Assembly: GCA_037367405.1 (NCBI GenBank)
Contig: JAZKJV010010130.1
Span: forward strand, 1,054,001-1,118,000
Source of the DNA: Ottelia alismoides
Lineage: Eukaryota; Streptophyta; Magnoliopsida; Alismatales; Hydrocharitaceae
DNA: 64,000 nt
Direction: 5' to 3'
The translations under genes were made by a program, and so were the position numbers. The notes beneath the pieces were generated by a model. It made no database searches. It was not told the DNA's origin and saw only the letters and a program-made list of their open reading frames with translations. How positions within the stretch are numbered: the stretch's first letter is position 1; each line of letters opens with the position of its first letter. Shown here piece by piece: positions 19,131 to 31,097 of the stretch.

Positions 19131-20898
19131 TATACCGTATATACTGTATATTTACTTTAGCTATAATCTGAAAAATTTGAAAAATTAAAAACTTTTTGGC
19201 TAAGGTAAAATTCATTGGACTAAGAAAATTCAAAGGATTTTCGCGGTTTTTCGATATTATGTTACACTATTTTATAGAAATATTTTCGAAATTGATTTTT
19301 GAAAATGTTTTGAAAACTTTTTTATTTTGTGTGACTGGGTTTTGAAAAATCGCCTTCTCTTTTTTCAAGAAAAGATTGAGTCTAACTTGTGTTTTAACTT
19401 TATTAAAATCCATAAAAATGAGAAAAACCCCTAAAAACCTTTAGGAGCTATTAGTGACTAACTAAGCCCAATTAAGTCAGCCGCGTTCAGTGAGGGTTCG
19501 CCCTTAGCAGATTGGATGGTTTAGAGGACATCGCGCAAGGCCCCGTCCTCAAGCAACGGGCTTCGGCCTGTACTTACATCCATACTGGCTGAACCGCGGA
19601 TGCTCAATTGAGCTTAGGAAGTTCTGATATCTCTTGAAGTTAAAAAAAAAAAAAGTGTCTTGTCTTTGAATGAAGAAGTTGGATTAGTCCTCTACATTTT
19701 CACTTTCACCCGGGATCTGATTTGGTCAAAAAGACTTAGCTTTTTGAGGTCTTGGAGATTTTAGGTTAACCAGCCTTAGCCATCAGGGTCTTAGACTTAA
19801 TCATCCATATTCCCCTAGGTTTCTAGATTTGCATGCTATATTCCATGCTTAGTCTCAGACAAAAGAATATGATCAGCACATCACATGCACGACTGCGGTT
19901 TTGATTGAGATGAGTTGATTTTTCACCTGAGGGATTGGGATGAGGAAGTCGAATTTGGATTTTGATCTAATGATGCTCGAGGATGGGATAAAATCTTTGG
20001 AGGCTTCAAGAAACCTGAGTGTCAGCAATATTAGCCAGTATGAGAACTTGATTCTTATACTAATCTCTTGACATTAACCTAAGTGCCTGGGTGTGAAAAA
20101 TAAATAAAAAATTGTTGATCAGTGTGCGCCAACTCTTGGTAAAAGCAGTGGAGCTAGCCACAAATTATTCAAGTCAATGAAATTCAAAGAAAAGCTCTCA
20201 TTCCACCAAGTCAAATATCAAAGAGCTTCCACCAAAGGCGAGCGCTCCCAAAATTTTTCAAAGTGTCCACTTGGACCACCGCTTTTAGGACCAGGAGTCG
20301 GGCTTGCACCAAAAAAGGGCTCTGCATCGTAAATGCTACAAGTCTGGGTGTCGAAGGTACGATAGGTACTCAAAAGAGACACACCCCGGTGTACTCCCAG
20401 GAAAACAAGTGCAGACTGCTCCAACTTCTCTTGACGGACGCACTGATCAACACCAAAAAAATGTGTTGCGTAAAAGGCACTAGAGAGAATCCTTGTTCCA
20501 ATGAGAGGGAGAGAAGAATTTACACAATCCCATGCCCTCCATTTTCTGGCCTGCCATCCACATTTTCTAAGTCTGACAACTAAAGTGACGGTGGACTGAA
20601 TGCAAGATTTGATTTATTCCCTAGTGCTGAGGATTGGGTCCTTAGGAGATTTTCTCGGACCAAGATTTTGGGTGAAAAATTGACTCTACTCTCAGAATTG
20701 CAGTCAACACTAAACTCATATCCTTTAGTTTATATGTACATCAGAGAGAGTCTAGAGAAGTAGAGGAATTGGAAGCCTCTTGATTAAGGCTGGGTTGAAC
20801 TCTAAAATTTTGGATCTCTGAAGCCGAATCAACTTGATCAGATTGGATCCTGTATTCACAAGCACAAGGGGGTTAATCCAGCTTAGTCATTCTTTTTG
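19131..20898 (+). other. Element B 3' noncoding region
   Basis: About 1.8 kb with no recognised protein. Short frames near 20218-20583 show no domain. It occupies the env position of Athila elements. An rDNA-unrelated GC-rich patch at about 19480-19600 interrupts AT-rich sequence. Confidence 0.5.
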
Positions 20899-20934
20899 AT
20901 GCTCGAGGACGAGCATAGTTTAAGTATAGGGGGG
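20899..20934 (+). promoter_or_regulatory. Polypurine tract of element B with upstream stem-loop
   Basis: ATGCTCG-AGGA-CGAGCAT (20899-20916) precedes TTTAAGTATAGGGGGG, which abuts the 3' LTR start at 20935. The stem-loop-plus-PPT layout is duplicated at 19095-19130. Confidence 0.9.
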
Positions 20935-23900
20935 TGATGAACCTCAGTTTCATCATCTTTATTTCTCATAATTAACCCCCTTGCTTAAGTTTTTGTCAAT
21001 AAATCCCTGTTAGTGTCTAATAATTAACAGAGTCCTTAATAAATTAAAAACCACAAAAAAATGGCAAAACAAAAATCGTGGTATTTTTAGACTCAAAAAT
21101 ACCCTCAAAAATATTTTGGGCTCTTGTTTGATCTCTTTTCGAGTTTTGGTCAACATGAAACTTGTAGATCTCGTCAAGATCTACAACTTTCATGTTTTGA
21201 GTTTTCTCAAATTCAGCCAATAAGGCCCTCAAAAATCAAAAATACTCTTGCAATAACCTGATTGGGCCACGTGGCCCAATCTGGGCGAGCCACGTGGACC
21301 GCTTCTTCTTGTCCTATCCGCCTGTTCCACCGACCGTTGGATTTGCCTCTTGATCCAACGGCCCAGGCCGCTCCACGCCGCCCCTTGGCCGCAACCGTCT
21401 GATCATCTTCAACGCCTCATCTCTACCGTCCGTTGGCGCCAATTCCATAGCTCTCCACGTGTCAGCACCTGAACGCTCCGATCGCACCCCCCGATCATCC
21501 ATCTCGACCGTTCTCTTCCTTGGGCGCTTCTTAGCCCTTCGATCGACATCTACTTCTCATCAAACCGTTCACCAGTGCTTAGTCTACAGCCCGCCACGTG
21601 ATGCATCATGCGCCATTAGATCTTACTCTAGCCCCTTCATCGCCACCATCCATTGCTGATGGGACCTCCACCATCCGATCGCAGGTCCTAAACTAATCTG
21701 GACCGACCGCCAGAGCTTTATCCAGAGCGTGACACATGGCAAAATCTTGACCTTCGATCATGCCGCCCTCGATTACATCCTGACCGCCCTTCAACGCCCA
21801 AACCCTAGCCGTTGGATCCCCAGATCCAACGGCCAGGCGTCATCGTCAACCTCCCGTCAGACTCCTTCTCCCCACGATTTCCATCTCGCGCACCTCGCCC
21901 CCTTCCTATTTTCTCCATCACCTCCGACTACCTCATCCCTCTCAAACCAACCCACGACCAAGCCCAGTCTTCCGTCTTCCTCGCGCACTCCTCCATCAAC
22001 CTCCAACCTTTCCCTATCGCCCCACAATCCCATCGAAACCCACGTCGGCCACTCGCAACCCCGCCGAGTCCAACCTTCAAATAAGCCGCTCCCTCCGACA
22101 AATCGACCTATCCACCTTTACGTGGGAGGAGGCCCAGCCCTCCTCCGTCTCCCAGTGACAGGGGGAGGCGGAGGATCGAGCGAAGACGACCTCCCTCCCC
22201 GGTGAGATCCATCGCTGGACATGGCGATGTTGCGGCGACCTATAGCCGCCCGAGCTCGCTGGGGAGGCTGCCCAGTACGTTGCGAAGACCCGGAGCTCGC
22301 TTAGAGCTCCAGCCCAAGCCCTCCGCTCCGCCGCCGATCAGGTAAGTTCCTCTGAATCCCCTTTGATTTTTTCTTCGAGTTCATCGATTTAATCAGGTCT
22401 CTCCGACCACCCTCTTGCTCCGATAACCCCTTCAATAGCTCCGCCACACCACCCCCTTCCTCGCGCTCATCTCCGGCCATCTCTTCCCTCTTCCATACCC
22501 TCCATCGACTTCGACCCACCTCCTCCGCCCTCGCGGCGGAGGAGCTCCGAGCTCCTCCGTATTCTCCACCAGCCTGAGCTCCCACTTCACTCGCCCATAC
22601 ACCCACTCGCGCTTCGGATATTTACTAACCCTGCAGGTGTCTTATTCCTTCAATGGCCGGACGATCGCCGGAGGGAACTTCATCACCGTCGCCTGCAACC
22701 TTCGAGCTTCGATGACCGACGCCAGAGCTTCCTGGGACTTCACCGAGTTCTCCGCTTCATCGACGATCTATCTATGAGCTCGGGGGAGGTCCTCAGTGCC
22801 CAGATGAGAGCGGCGGAGTTGGAGCTCCCTCGCCGGAGCTCCAAACTCACCGCCATCTACAGATTAAGGAGAAGAAGCAGCTGCCGTTGGATGTCCCTTT
22901 CCCGGGGATAATCCAACGGCCCAGATGAGGCCGCGTCATTGTCTCCAGCAACCATTGGATCGCCTCGATCCAATGGCTCTTGTACAACCACGTCGCCAAG
23001 CCAGGATCCCACCGCAGCCATCCGATCGTCGTCATCTGATGGCCCATCTTCAGCCACGTGGCGTCATCATAGCAGCACCGAGCCTCCGCATCCGAGCCTT
23101 TAGGCTTGGATACTCCCGAGCCTGCAGCGAACCCAAGCCTGGGTCCGAACCAAGCCGAAGCAACAGCGCCTCTGCCGAGCCTCCTTCCGAGCCTAGATAG
23201 CACGTGCAACGCACGTGCTACTCTGGGACATTTGCAGAGATGCCCACCGATTTCTTCAAATTTGCAAAATGGTCCCCGCGCGTTTGGGTAAATTACAGGG
23301 AAGGTCTCGCGCTTTATTTTAATTGCTTTTTAGTCCCTCCCAGGGACCTTTTTGTAGTTATCTTTTCATGTTTTTTCTTTCATTTATGCCCTTATGTTTG
23401 AACTTGAATATCTTGAGCTACATAGCTCCAATCAAGTTGATTTCAGTTTTGTTTCGAAGCTCTTTTCGTCCTCTTCACTATGGCATGGTTAAATTTCAGA
23501 TTTGAGATTATGAACTGTGATGTATTATTTTATTATTTAAGTGCCTTGATCTCTTTATTTATCATGCTCACTTGTTTAATGAGAGTAAAATGCTTCTAAA
23601 TGCTGACTCAGTTCAACTTGCAATTTTTTTTGCTATGGCTTAAGTGATTATCTGGGCATAACATTCGCTTTGCATGTTCATTTAATTGCATTATTAAAAT
23701 TGATAAAAAAATGCATGTTTAATTTTAATTTCATTGTCATGGTGTGTCTTTGCATCATTTGACCTATATGCTTTATTTTAACACTTGATTAAACACACTT
23801 AAACCCGATTAATACGAGAGAGGCTCGTGTCCCTGAGTTCGACCTTGGTATCTTACCAAGTAAAAATAAATACGATCATCTCATTTTGATTCATTATGGC

Positions 23901-24007
23901 ATATATTTAAATGAGATGATCTTTTGATGACCCAAACCGGCCCGACTGCTTCGACATATTAAGGTGCTAAAAACACGTTATTAAAGGGCCGATTTTGCGG
24001 TTCATCA
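20935..24007 (+). repeat. Element B 3' LTR (3073 bp)
   Basis: Near-identical copy of 14711-17783 with about 19 substitutions and no length change. Telo-box-like AAACCCTAG at 21800-21808. Confidence 0.94.
22342..22636 (+). other. Candidate leader intron in element B 3' LTR
   Basis: Same donor (CAG|GTAAGTTCC) and acceptor (CTAACCCTGCAG) as 16118-16412, same 295-nt length. Confidence 0.6.
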
Positions 24008-24012
24008 CTCTC
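24008..24012. repeat. Target site duplication of element B, right copy (CTCTC)
   Basis: Partner of 14706-14710. Confidence 0.95.
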
Positions 24013-25524
24013 CTCCTAGCGTCGCCTCGAGCCCTAGGGGATGCTCTCTATGTCAGCGGGAACACACACAGGGCGAGGGGATTCATGGCTTGAAGAGGGA
24101 TAAAATGGAGAAGGGGAGGCAATGAGGGTTATTTATAAATAGAGTTTATGGTCTTTATTGACCAATGATTTCTGGAGAATTGATGGTATATACGTGTATT
24201 AGGGATGATTGACGGTAGGTTTGTGTATGAAATTAGGTCGATTAGAGTGATAGATTGGCCGGGAAAAAGGGGAGAAGACTAGTGGTTGACATGTCTAACA
24301 CGCCTTAAAGAGAGGGGGCTAGTTGACCCAAGTCAACTAGGGTTAGGTTCTGGTTGGTCCACATGGACCAACCAGAAAAATCTGAGGTTGAAATACTTTA
24401 TTAAATAGATAAAAAATAATAAATCTATTTTATTAATTTTTTGTGAAAACATGAAAAAATTTTCTTACTTTATCTAGTATTTAATATCTATTTTTATTTA
24501 TTTTTTCGAGATGATATATTATAAGGTAATATTTACATGTTAATTTTAGGTATATTTACATATATATTGGTCATTTTATTTTATTTTTTGTATTTTAGAA
24601 TTTCTTAGTTTATGCATATAATTTATATTATAAATTATTTAAATACACACGAATACATTTTTATTTTATTTTCTGAGGTTGTATGTACACTTAGATAAAT
24701 AGATGCATTTATTGCATAGGTATAAGTATAGGTAATCCATCTATGTATTTTGGTATATTTATTTATTTAGTGTGTTTTTAATAGTTTTATTTCAATCTAA
24801 ATGTGTATATATATTATAGAGAATATTTACAAAACTATAAAAATATAAAATAATGTAAAATATAAAAAATAAATAAAATGAATAGTTTATTCATGTATAA
24901 TGTACAATAGATGTCCAAAACCAAACTTTTGCATCTTAATTCCAAATCAAATGAAACCATCTTTATAAAATAGCCTATAAAAAGTTATATACAATTAAAG
25001 ATGATTTTGATGCATTTGAGTTCATATGGAAAAGATATTGGTCTGGGAAGTTTGGGTTTTGGCTTTTTATTTTAAGTTTAGAATGTACAATGTATATAAT
25101 TTTTCAGTGAAATGAATTTTGCATTTTTATGTATTTTATCTACAACTTTCATGTAAAAAGTTTCTTCATTTGAGATATAGTACTAAAGAATAAAACATGT
25201 CCCTAAAATGCATTATTGAAGAATAAATAATTAGGGTTTTTATTTGTGTTTTTTACCCTTCTCTCCCCCACTTTATTCCTTGTAAATTACATAAATTCTT
25301 GACTTGGTCTCAGAGTTCAGGGTCATAAAATACCTTTTGGTATTTTATTTCTTTTTCTTTTATTTCCTTTATTATTTAATGTTGGATTTAAATACAATAT
25401 TATACAGTATTGTATAATAAGTAGTGAGTGTTATTTTTTTACAAATTAATGCTATTTACATGCATTTGACTTGGGATTAAAGGCCAAAATGAAATAATAA
25501 AGGTGATGAAATGGAAATTCATCA
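24013..25524 (-). repeat. Element C 3' LTR, part right of element B
   Basis: Homologous to about 33497-35023. Ends (element-strand start) with the TGATGAA/TTTCATCA edge hairpin near 25504-25524. Holds TATAAATAA on the minus strand (24129-24137), about 180 nt before the intron donor once B is removed, and a G-rich box near 25260-25285 (minus strand AATAAAGTGGGGGAG). Confidence 0.87.
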
Positions 25525-25537
25525 TCCCTTATACTTG
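25525..25537 (-). promoter_or_regulatory. Polypurine tract of element C (degenerate)
   Basis: CAAGTATAAGGGA on the minus strand next to the LTR start. Compared with the family core AAGTATAGGGGG it carries one or two substitutions. Confidence 0.75.
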
Positions 25538-27440
25538 CCTTTGCTAGTCCCTTGCAAACACTTATGCCTATAAGTGCATAAAAGAAAATAAAGAAAAGAA
25601 AAGGAAATAAAGTGGAGTAATTTTTACTCTTAAACTTGTCTTCATAAAATAAAAGTTTGGAGCTCAGTTGGACCTTTGGATTGTTTAGTTTGGTCAGAAC
25701 ATTATTGGGAACATATTTAAAACACAACAACCTCTTAGAAACCACAAAACTCTGCTCAAGTCTCCTCAATAGCTATGTCAGAATAAGTCAACTCATACGT
25801 AAACCCTTATGACTATGAATCTATCTTAGACAATGTGTGTGAGATGCAGCTCTCCGGCTGAAGCGGTATAGATCAGTCTTCTCCAACATGGTGACCCTAA
25901 TTCACCAATCCAATAACTCTTTCCTCGAGAAGCAAGGTACTCCTTTCTAAGTTCATGTACAACCGGCTTAAGAAGAGGATGTGGAGATAAGAATGGACGG
26001 TAGCCAGTGTACTACCTTTCTTAGGATGCTTGTCCAATGTAGCCAAGTCATCCGACTGTAGGCTCACAAGTGTTTGACTTTGAAACTCAGGCTTGCTTAT
26101 TGATTATATAAATATATACATACTCCGGCCTGAGTTGATTTTTATAGGAATTTTTCCCATCTATTCTTTTCGGAGTTTTTTATTTTTTCCATTTTTTTGA
26201 ATAATATATACAGTAGCATTTACATAAGCTCTTTTTCCCTCTTGAGCCAGTACACTATCCCTATTTTGAAACATTGTTGCAACCCACAAATTCTATCATA
26301 AGACCTCAAGGCTACTAGATCGGGTTGGGGTACAATGGCCAAAACTGTGTGACTTCTGATGTTTTCATTGTCTTGTGTCTCATGCTGGCAAATCCAACCC
26401 TCTACCACTTCAACCTGAGGTGAGCGAAGTGTAAAGCGCATTTGTGAAAGCTAGGTCATTATCAACAAGAGTCGTGTCTGTGTGTTACGAAGTATTCTAC
26501 TTATGTGGTCAAGACGACATTGAACCAAGCCTTGTGGTCTCAAAAGAATTAAGTCTAGTAGACTTGAATCATCTCAATTCCAGATCTTATAAGGTTCCTA
26601 TGATTAAGTGCATTAATGTGCAACCAAGCTCTAATATTCATATGTTATTTAGACTAGTTCAGTTATCAATATCTCTTAAAAAATGCAAATGTTATGTACA
26701 ATATGAGGAAAATATTTTTGTGATGTGATTTTCTGTTTTTGAACTTTTTATGGATTTTTGAAAAGGTTTTGCAATTTTTAATGCAGTTTTGAAAAATATT
26801 TTGCATTTTTTTAGGATTTTTAATCTTGCGAGTGTTTAGACATTTTTCAAAATAAAAGAAATATTTGAATATATTTACACGGGAGTGCATCTTTTTATTT
26901 TACAAGAGTTGGGATTTAGGAATTTACAGGTTTGTCTATACAGGGTTTGTAAAGGGTCTTTATTTACTTGAATTGTATACAAGGTTCTCAAAACAATTTG
27001 AAAATATTTTTTTAACATTTTGAAAACTTTATTTTGCAAACTATTTTGACAAATATTTTTTACAAAGATTTATAAAATTTGAAAATCGTTTTGTAAAGAT
27101 TTTTCAACCAGTATGTATAGATTTTTTAAACTATTTTTGTGAACAATTTCAAAACTATTTGCAAATGGATTTTTCAAAAACATTTTTATTCAAGCAAAGA
27201 AAAGAATTTTTACAAATAAAATATTTGTACAAAGGTTGAAAATATTTTTCAAATAGTATTCAAAAGATTTTTCAAAAAGATTTTCACACAATTTTTCAAA
27301 CATTTTGTAAAAGCATTTTTAACATGATTTATTAATCAGTATATACAAATAATTGGATGTGTGCTTAATTTTTATTAAGTAGCCATATTGTTAAAAATAT
27401 GAAAGTACGAGTTATGGATAAAGTGTATACAACGTATATA
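25538..27440 (-). other. Element C 3' noncoding region
   Basis: Homologous to 59150-61030 of D and partly to 3931-5477 of A. A frame at 26220-26441 (minus) shares VEVVEGWICQHE-like residues with a decayed reading near 60195 in D, so a short coding remnant at the env position is possible but unrecognised. Positions about 26720-27330 are a quasi-repeat of A-tracts and T-tracts around TTTGAAAA. Confidence 0.5.
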
Positions 27441-27913
27441 CGACCCCCCCCTATGTCCTCATAGATTAGAAAGAAAAAGAGAATACATAACTCGTATCGA
27501 GTATTGAAGAGCCTATACTACAACGACGGAAAAATAAAGAATGACTCAATGAAGAATGAGAAGTCAATCGTTCCGCCTATACTTAGGATGAAATAATCCT
27601 AATTATAACCATTTGTATCTACATGCAGGGAGGGTTGAGGGTGGGAATAAACATATCACAACTTATTTTGTCTCCCACTATACTTAGGGTAAGATATCCC
27701 TAAGTATAGACAAGGAGAGGAGACAATTGAGGGGAACAAGAAAGAATCTGATAAAAAGAACAATACGTGGGAAGAATTTACGCATCACTCCTCATATACT
27801 TGGGGTAAAAGAGCCCTAAGTATAGGTAACAACAAAAGTGATGAAATAGAATGAAGAACAAATAATCGGCTTTTCCCACCCCCTTATACTTAGGACAAAG
27901 TATGTCCTAAGCA
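27441..27913 (-). repeat. Stem-loop/PPT array, element C
   Basis: CTATGAGGACATAG followed by eight G's on the element strand (27443-27464), then four stem-loops: 27577-27589/27595-27607, 27678-27689/27698-27709 (CTATACTTAGGG/CCCTAAGTATAG), 27795-27806/27813-27824 and about 27885-27896/27903-27913 (CTTAGGACA/TGTCCTAAG). G-runs after the arms are partly eroded. Confidence 0.82.
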
Positions 27914-28004
27914 AGGCAAAAAAACAGAATAGGGTGGATGAGAAAAATGGTAGATGGAAGGGTGAAAATGAAAGCGGATATATAAAATGGCGTCTATACA
28001 TAGA

Positions 28005-29162
28005 TCAAGAAGGTAGAAAGTGGACCTTCTTACGTGATTGCTAAGGAATGGATCTAACAAGGTGCAGGTCGATATCAGGGTCATCAACTGACACAAACAG
28101 ATCAAGATCAACCTGATGAAGATCCTCAACAATCCCAAAACAGAAAGGCGTGAACTGGTCAGTGGAAGTAGTGTGGTCAGGTTCAGCCTGGTGAGTCTCG
28201 GATAGGTCAAAATAGAAAGGCGTGAACTCATCAGTGGAAGTAGTCAGGTCAAGTTCGGTATGTGAAGTCTTACAGATGTCAAAATGAAAAGGAACAAACT
28301 CATCTATGGAAGTAGTCAGGTTAAGTCCGTCCTGTGAGGTCTCTCCTACGTCTGCCCTTTGAATTAAGGTGTCTATGGTGTAAATGTTGCGGATGTCATC
28401 AATGCATCGCCACGTACCATAAGGGGAAACTCTAATGTCTATGCTTTTTGAGTCCTCCTCCCTAAAGAGGAATTCTCGGGTCTCAGAATCACCCATTATA
28501 AATCAAACCTCTATGGTATCAGCATCAAGGTCATAGTCCCCGGGGTTAACACAGGCACACTCTCATCAGATGCGGGTCTCTGGTCAGTGGTAGGTGTGGT
28601 GATCACAATAACGTTCTTGTCAGCAGAACAGAAGCAAATCTCTCCAGATCTATAATCAATAACAACTCTTGCACATGAAAGAAAAGGTCATCCAGGGATG
28701 ATCAGAGGATGCTCTACAGGGGTGTAGATCTCTATGGGAAATACGATAAAATCAACTGCGAAGCTCATGCCTTGGATCTAAATGATAGCGTTCTCTAGAA
28801 TACCCCCCGGCCTCATTATTAATCCATCAGCAAACTAGCAAATCATCATGGCTTTCTTGAGTGGCCCGAGATGAAGAGACTGTACCAACGAGAAGGGTAT
28901 CATATTAAACGAAGCACAACCGTCAAGGAGAGTATAATCACAAGAACAATCAGAAATGGTGCATCTCATAGGAGGTGTGACAATGTTGCCTTTCCTAATG
29001 GGTGGATGGTGATGGAGTGGACAATGGCCATGGTCAGAATGTCTCACTCGGCTTTGCTTTCTTTTCTTGGGCTTCGATGTAGATAATTGGGCCATGGCCT
29101 TGCAAAGTTGGGCCTCGACAATATCATAAATAGTTGCCACCACTTCAGAAATGGTCAACATT
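28005..29162 (-). pseudogene. Protease with acidic repeat tail, element C (decayed)
   Basis: Homologue of the element A protease. Starts MLTISEVVATI near 29161; the active-site motif reads LLDGCAS instead of LLDGGSS, and stops interrupt the domain (for example after KKAMMIC near 28835 and before the open segment 28496-28041). The tail ends with a stop just before RKKVHFLPS. As in A, no RT follows. It was probably fused in frame to gag through an eight-A run. Confidence 0.75.
28159..28340 (-). repeat. 72-bp tandem repeat encoding a 24-residue acidic unit
   Basis: The block TCAGTGGAAGTAGT (plus strand) starts at 28159 and 28231 and a variant at 28303, exactly 72 bp apart. It encodes units of the form LTTSTDEFTPFYFDLSETHQ. 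Element A has diverged versions of the same unit in its protease tail. Confidence 0.8.
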
Positions 29163-29765
29163 TTTTTTAAATTTTCTATCTCTTCCACACAAGATAAGAG
29201 AACGAAATCATCATTTATACAAGTATGACTAAGAGCAGTCTATACTGTGTCATCCTTGGGGGCAAAGGTGGGAATTGTGGTGGATGTGTGTGTGGGCATA
29301 GGATATGGCATGGGTGCCCTCTCCTCACAAGCTAACTCGAAAAGGTGTCGCCCAGAATCTTTTTGTGTTTTCGGCTTTTCTCATTTTTTGTATTTTGGGA
29401 TATTGCAAGCTTTCATGGGTGTCCTCAAGTGAATCCATGAATCCAGAAGGTGAAATACTAATATGTCTCTTATTTAGGCTAGTGATGTCATCTATCCTCT
29501 GATTCATTTGCTCCACTAACTAGGTCATGTACTCAAGAGCGATATCCGTAAGAGGTGATTCCAGCAGCTCAGACTCGGGTTGATGAGATGGTGGGAAGTG
29601 TGAAGATGGTGATGGGTAACAGTCCGATGCCTGAAACAGCGGATGAGGCAGATATGTACAAAAAGAAAAGTCAGGAGCAAAGTCCTCCTGATAAAATGGA
29701 GGTGAATCGGCTGGAGAGGAAGAAGGATACGTGAAGTCCAGATAAAAATCACTCCAGTCAGCCAT
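29163..29765 (-). pseudogene. Gag-like frame of element C (decayed)
   Basis: Starts MADWSDFYLDF at 29765, parallel to element A, and is interrupted by TAG at 29522-29520 and a frameshift near 29325-29340. The end, EEIENLKKMLT, shows gag running into protease in one frame. No zinc knuckle seen. Confidence 0.6.
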
Positions 29766-31079
29766 CTCTGAAACAAAAGGAAGGGATCGGGAGAAAACCG
29801 AAGATGAAGTCAAGAGATGCAAGAAAAATGTGCAAATATGCATAGAAGATCGAATATGGACACAAATAAACACAACTATAAACAAACAAACCTCTCAATT
29901 CACCAACTCAATGCAATGGTGATCGTGAGAGTTCGATCTTTTTATCTTGTCAATTTTACGGTTGGGTGAATTTAAAAAAAAAGTTGTACAAGCACGCAGG
30001 TAGGCATGGGATTGGGGTACTAATCCTTAATGTATACATATAAAGTATAAAACGCGAATACAATGAGGGGGTTACTCTCCCCAGGACAATGATTTTTTTC
30101 ATTTTGATTTTAGGGTCGAGTAGAGTTAGCAGTCTTAATTTATTGGTTAACACTTTTGAATTTTTAATAAAAATGCACGAATCCTAATAAGGTATCAACT
30201 CCTTTACGATCCTAAGTGGTCAAAATAAGAGGGAGAGAGTCGGAAAAACAATGCAAGCATAAATCAATAATGCATGTTCAAATAAAGATGCTCACCTTGC
30301 CTCCAACTCTCTTCAGGCAGGATGCTAAGCAGAATTGAAACCTACACTATATGTTATGCAAGCCGATGAAATCAACTTAGAAACAGAAGTTGTTATTATT
30401 GTGAAGAACAAGAGTTGGCTATCTAGAAAGGAAACAAAGGTATAGTCTTGGAGACTCCTCGGTATCCATCACAGTAGGTCATGCAAGCATTGTCTAGAAT
30501 CTCTCGCGGCATGCGGTTTCGAATCCAAATAATGGACTATTTGATTTGATTAGATCCAAGCATGACTATAGGTACATTAAATTTTAATTAGGGCCTTTAA
30601 CCTTAATCTATAGAAGAAGTCATAAACTAGGGCTCAATCACACAAAACAAATAAAAAGAAAGGCAAAAAACTCAAAACTTCATGAAACAAAGAAAAAGAA
30701 AAGTGGTGAAAAGACGAAAAACACGATAAGTCCACTAGGTAAACAATCACCCCGAGCACTGGACCTCATGAAGTGTGAGCGTTCAATATCCACAATTATT
30801 ACAAATTATTTTTACAAAAATAAAAAGAAAACTCTCTTCACATAATAAAACAAAACTAAAAGAGACTGCTCTGTTGTCTGCCCTCTCCTTGTCTCCTCTT
30901 GCTCACTCCTGGTCATCTCGGGTGGGTCAACTTCCTAAGAAGTCGTTGTTGCCGGTTAGTTCCTCACAAGAAATATCAACAAGGAAAGATATGGTCATAA
31001 TAGTCAAATAAATATCAAAAATAAAAGGCAAAATAAAAGAGGAATAATGTACAAAAATGAATGCTACACTTTGTTGCTA
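29766..31079 (-). other. Element C untranslated leader
   Basis: No gene. Contains the conserved dyad GGGGAGAGTAACCCCC on the element strand (30067-30082) within a block of about 34 bp nearly identical to element A. Confidence 0.55.
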
Positions 31080-31095
31080 CCCGGCAACGGCACCA
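31080..31095 (-). promoter_or_regulatory. Primer binding site, tRNA-Asp with one mismatch (element C)
   Basis: Plus strand CCCGGCAACGGCACCA, one base different from the tRNA-Asp 3' end, two bases from the LTR. Confidence 0.87.
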
Positions 31096-31097
31096 TT

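Larger units (their letters stand above)
14711..24007 (+). mobile_element. Element B: young non-coding Athila-like LARD
   Basis: A 9.3-kb element with two LTRs of equal length (3073 bp), CTCTC duplication, tRNA-Asp PBS and a perfect PPT. The 3.15-kb interior has no gag, protease or pol, only a 38-codon start-like frame and stem-loops. By eye I count 19 LTR differences, 17 of them transitions, and no indels, about 0.6 percent divergence, making it the youngest insertion here. It must be mobilised in trans. Confidence 0.93.
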
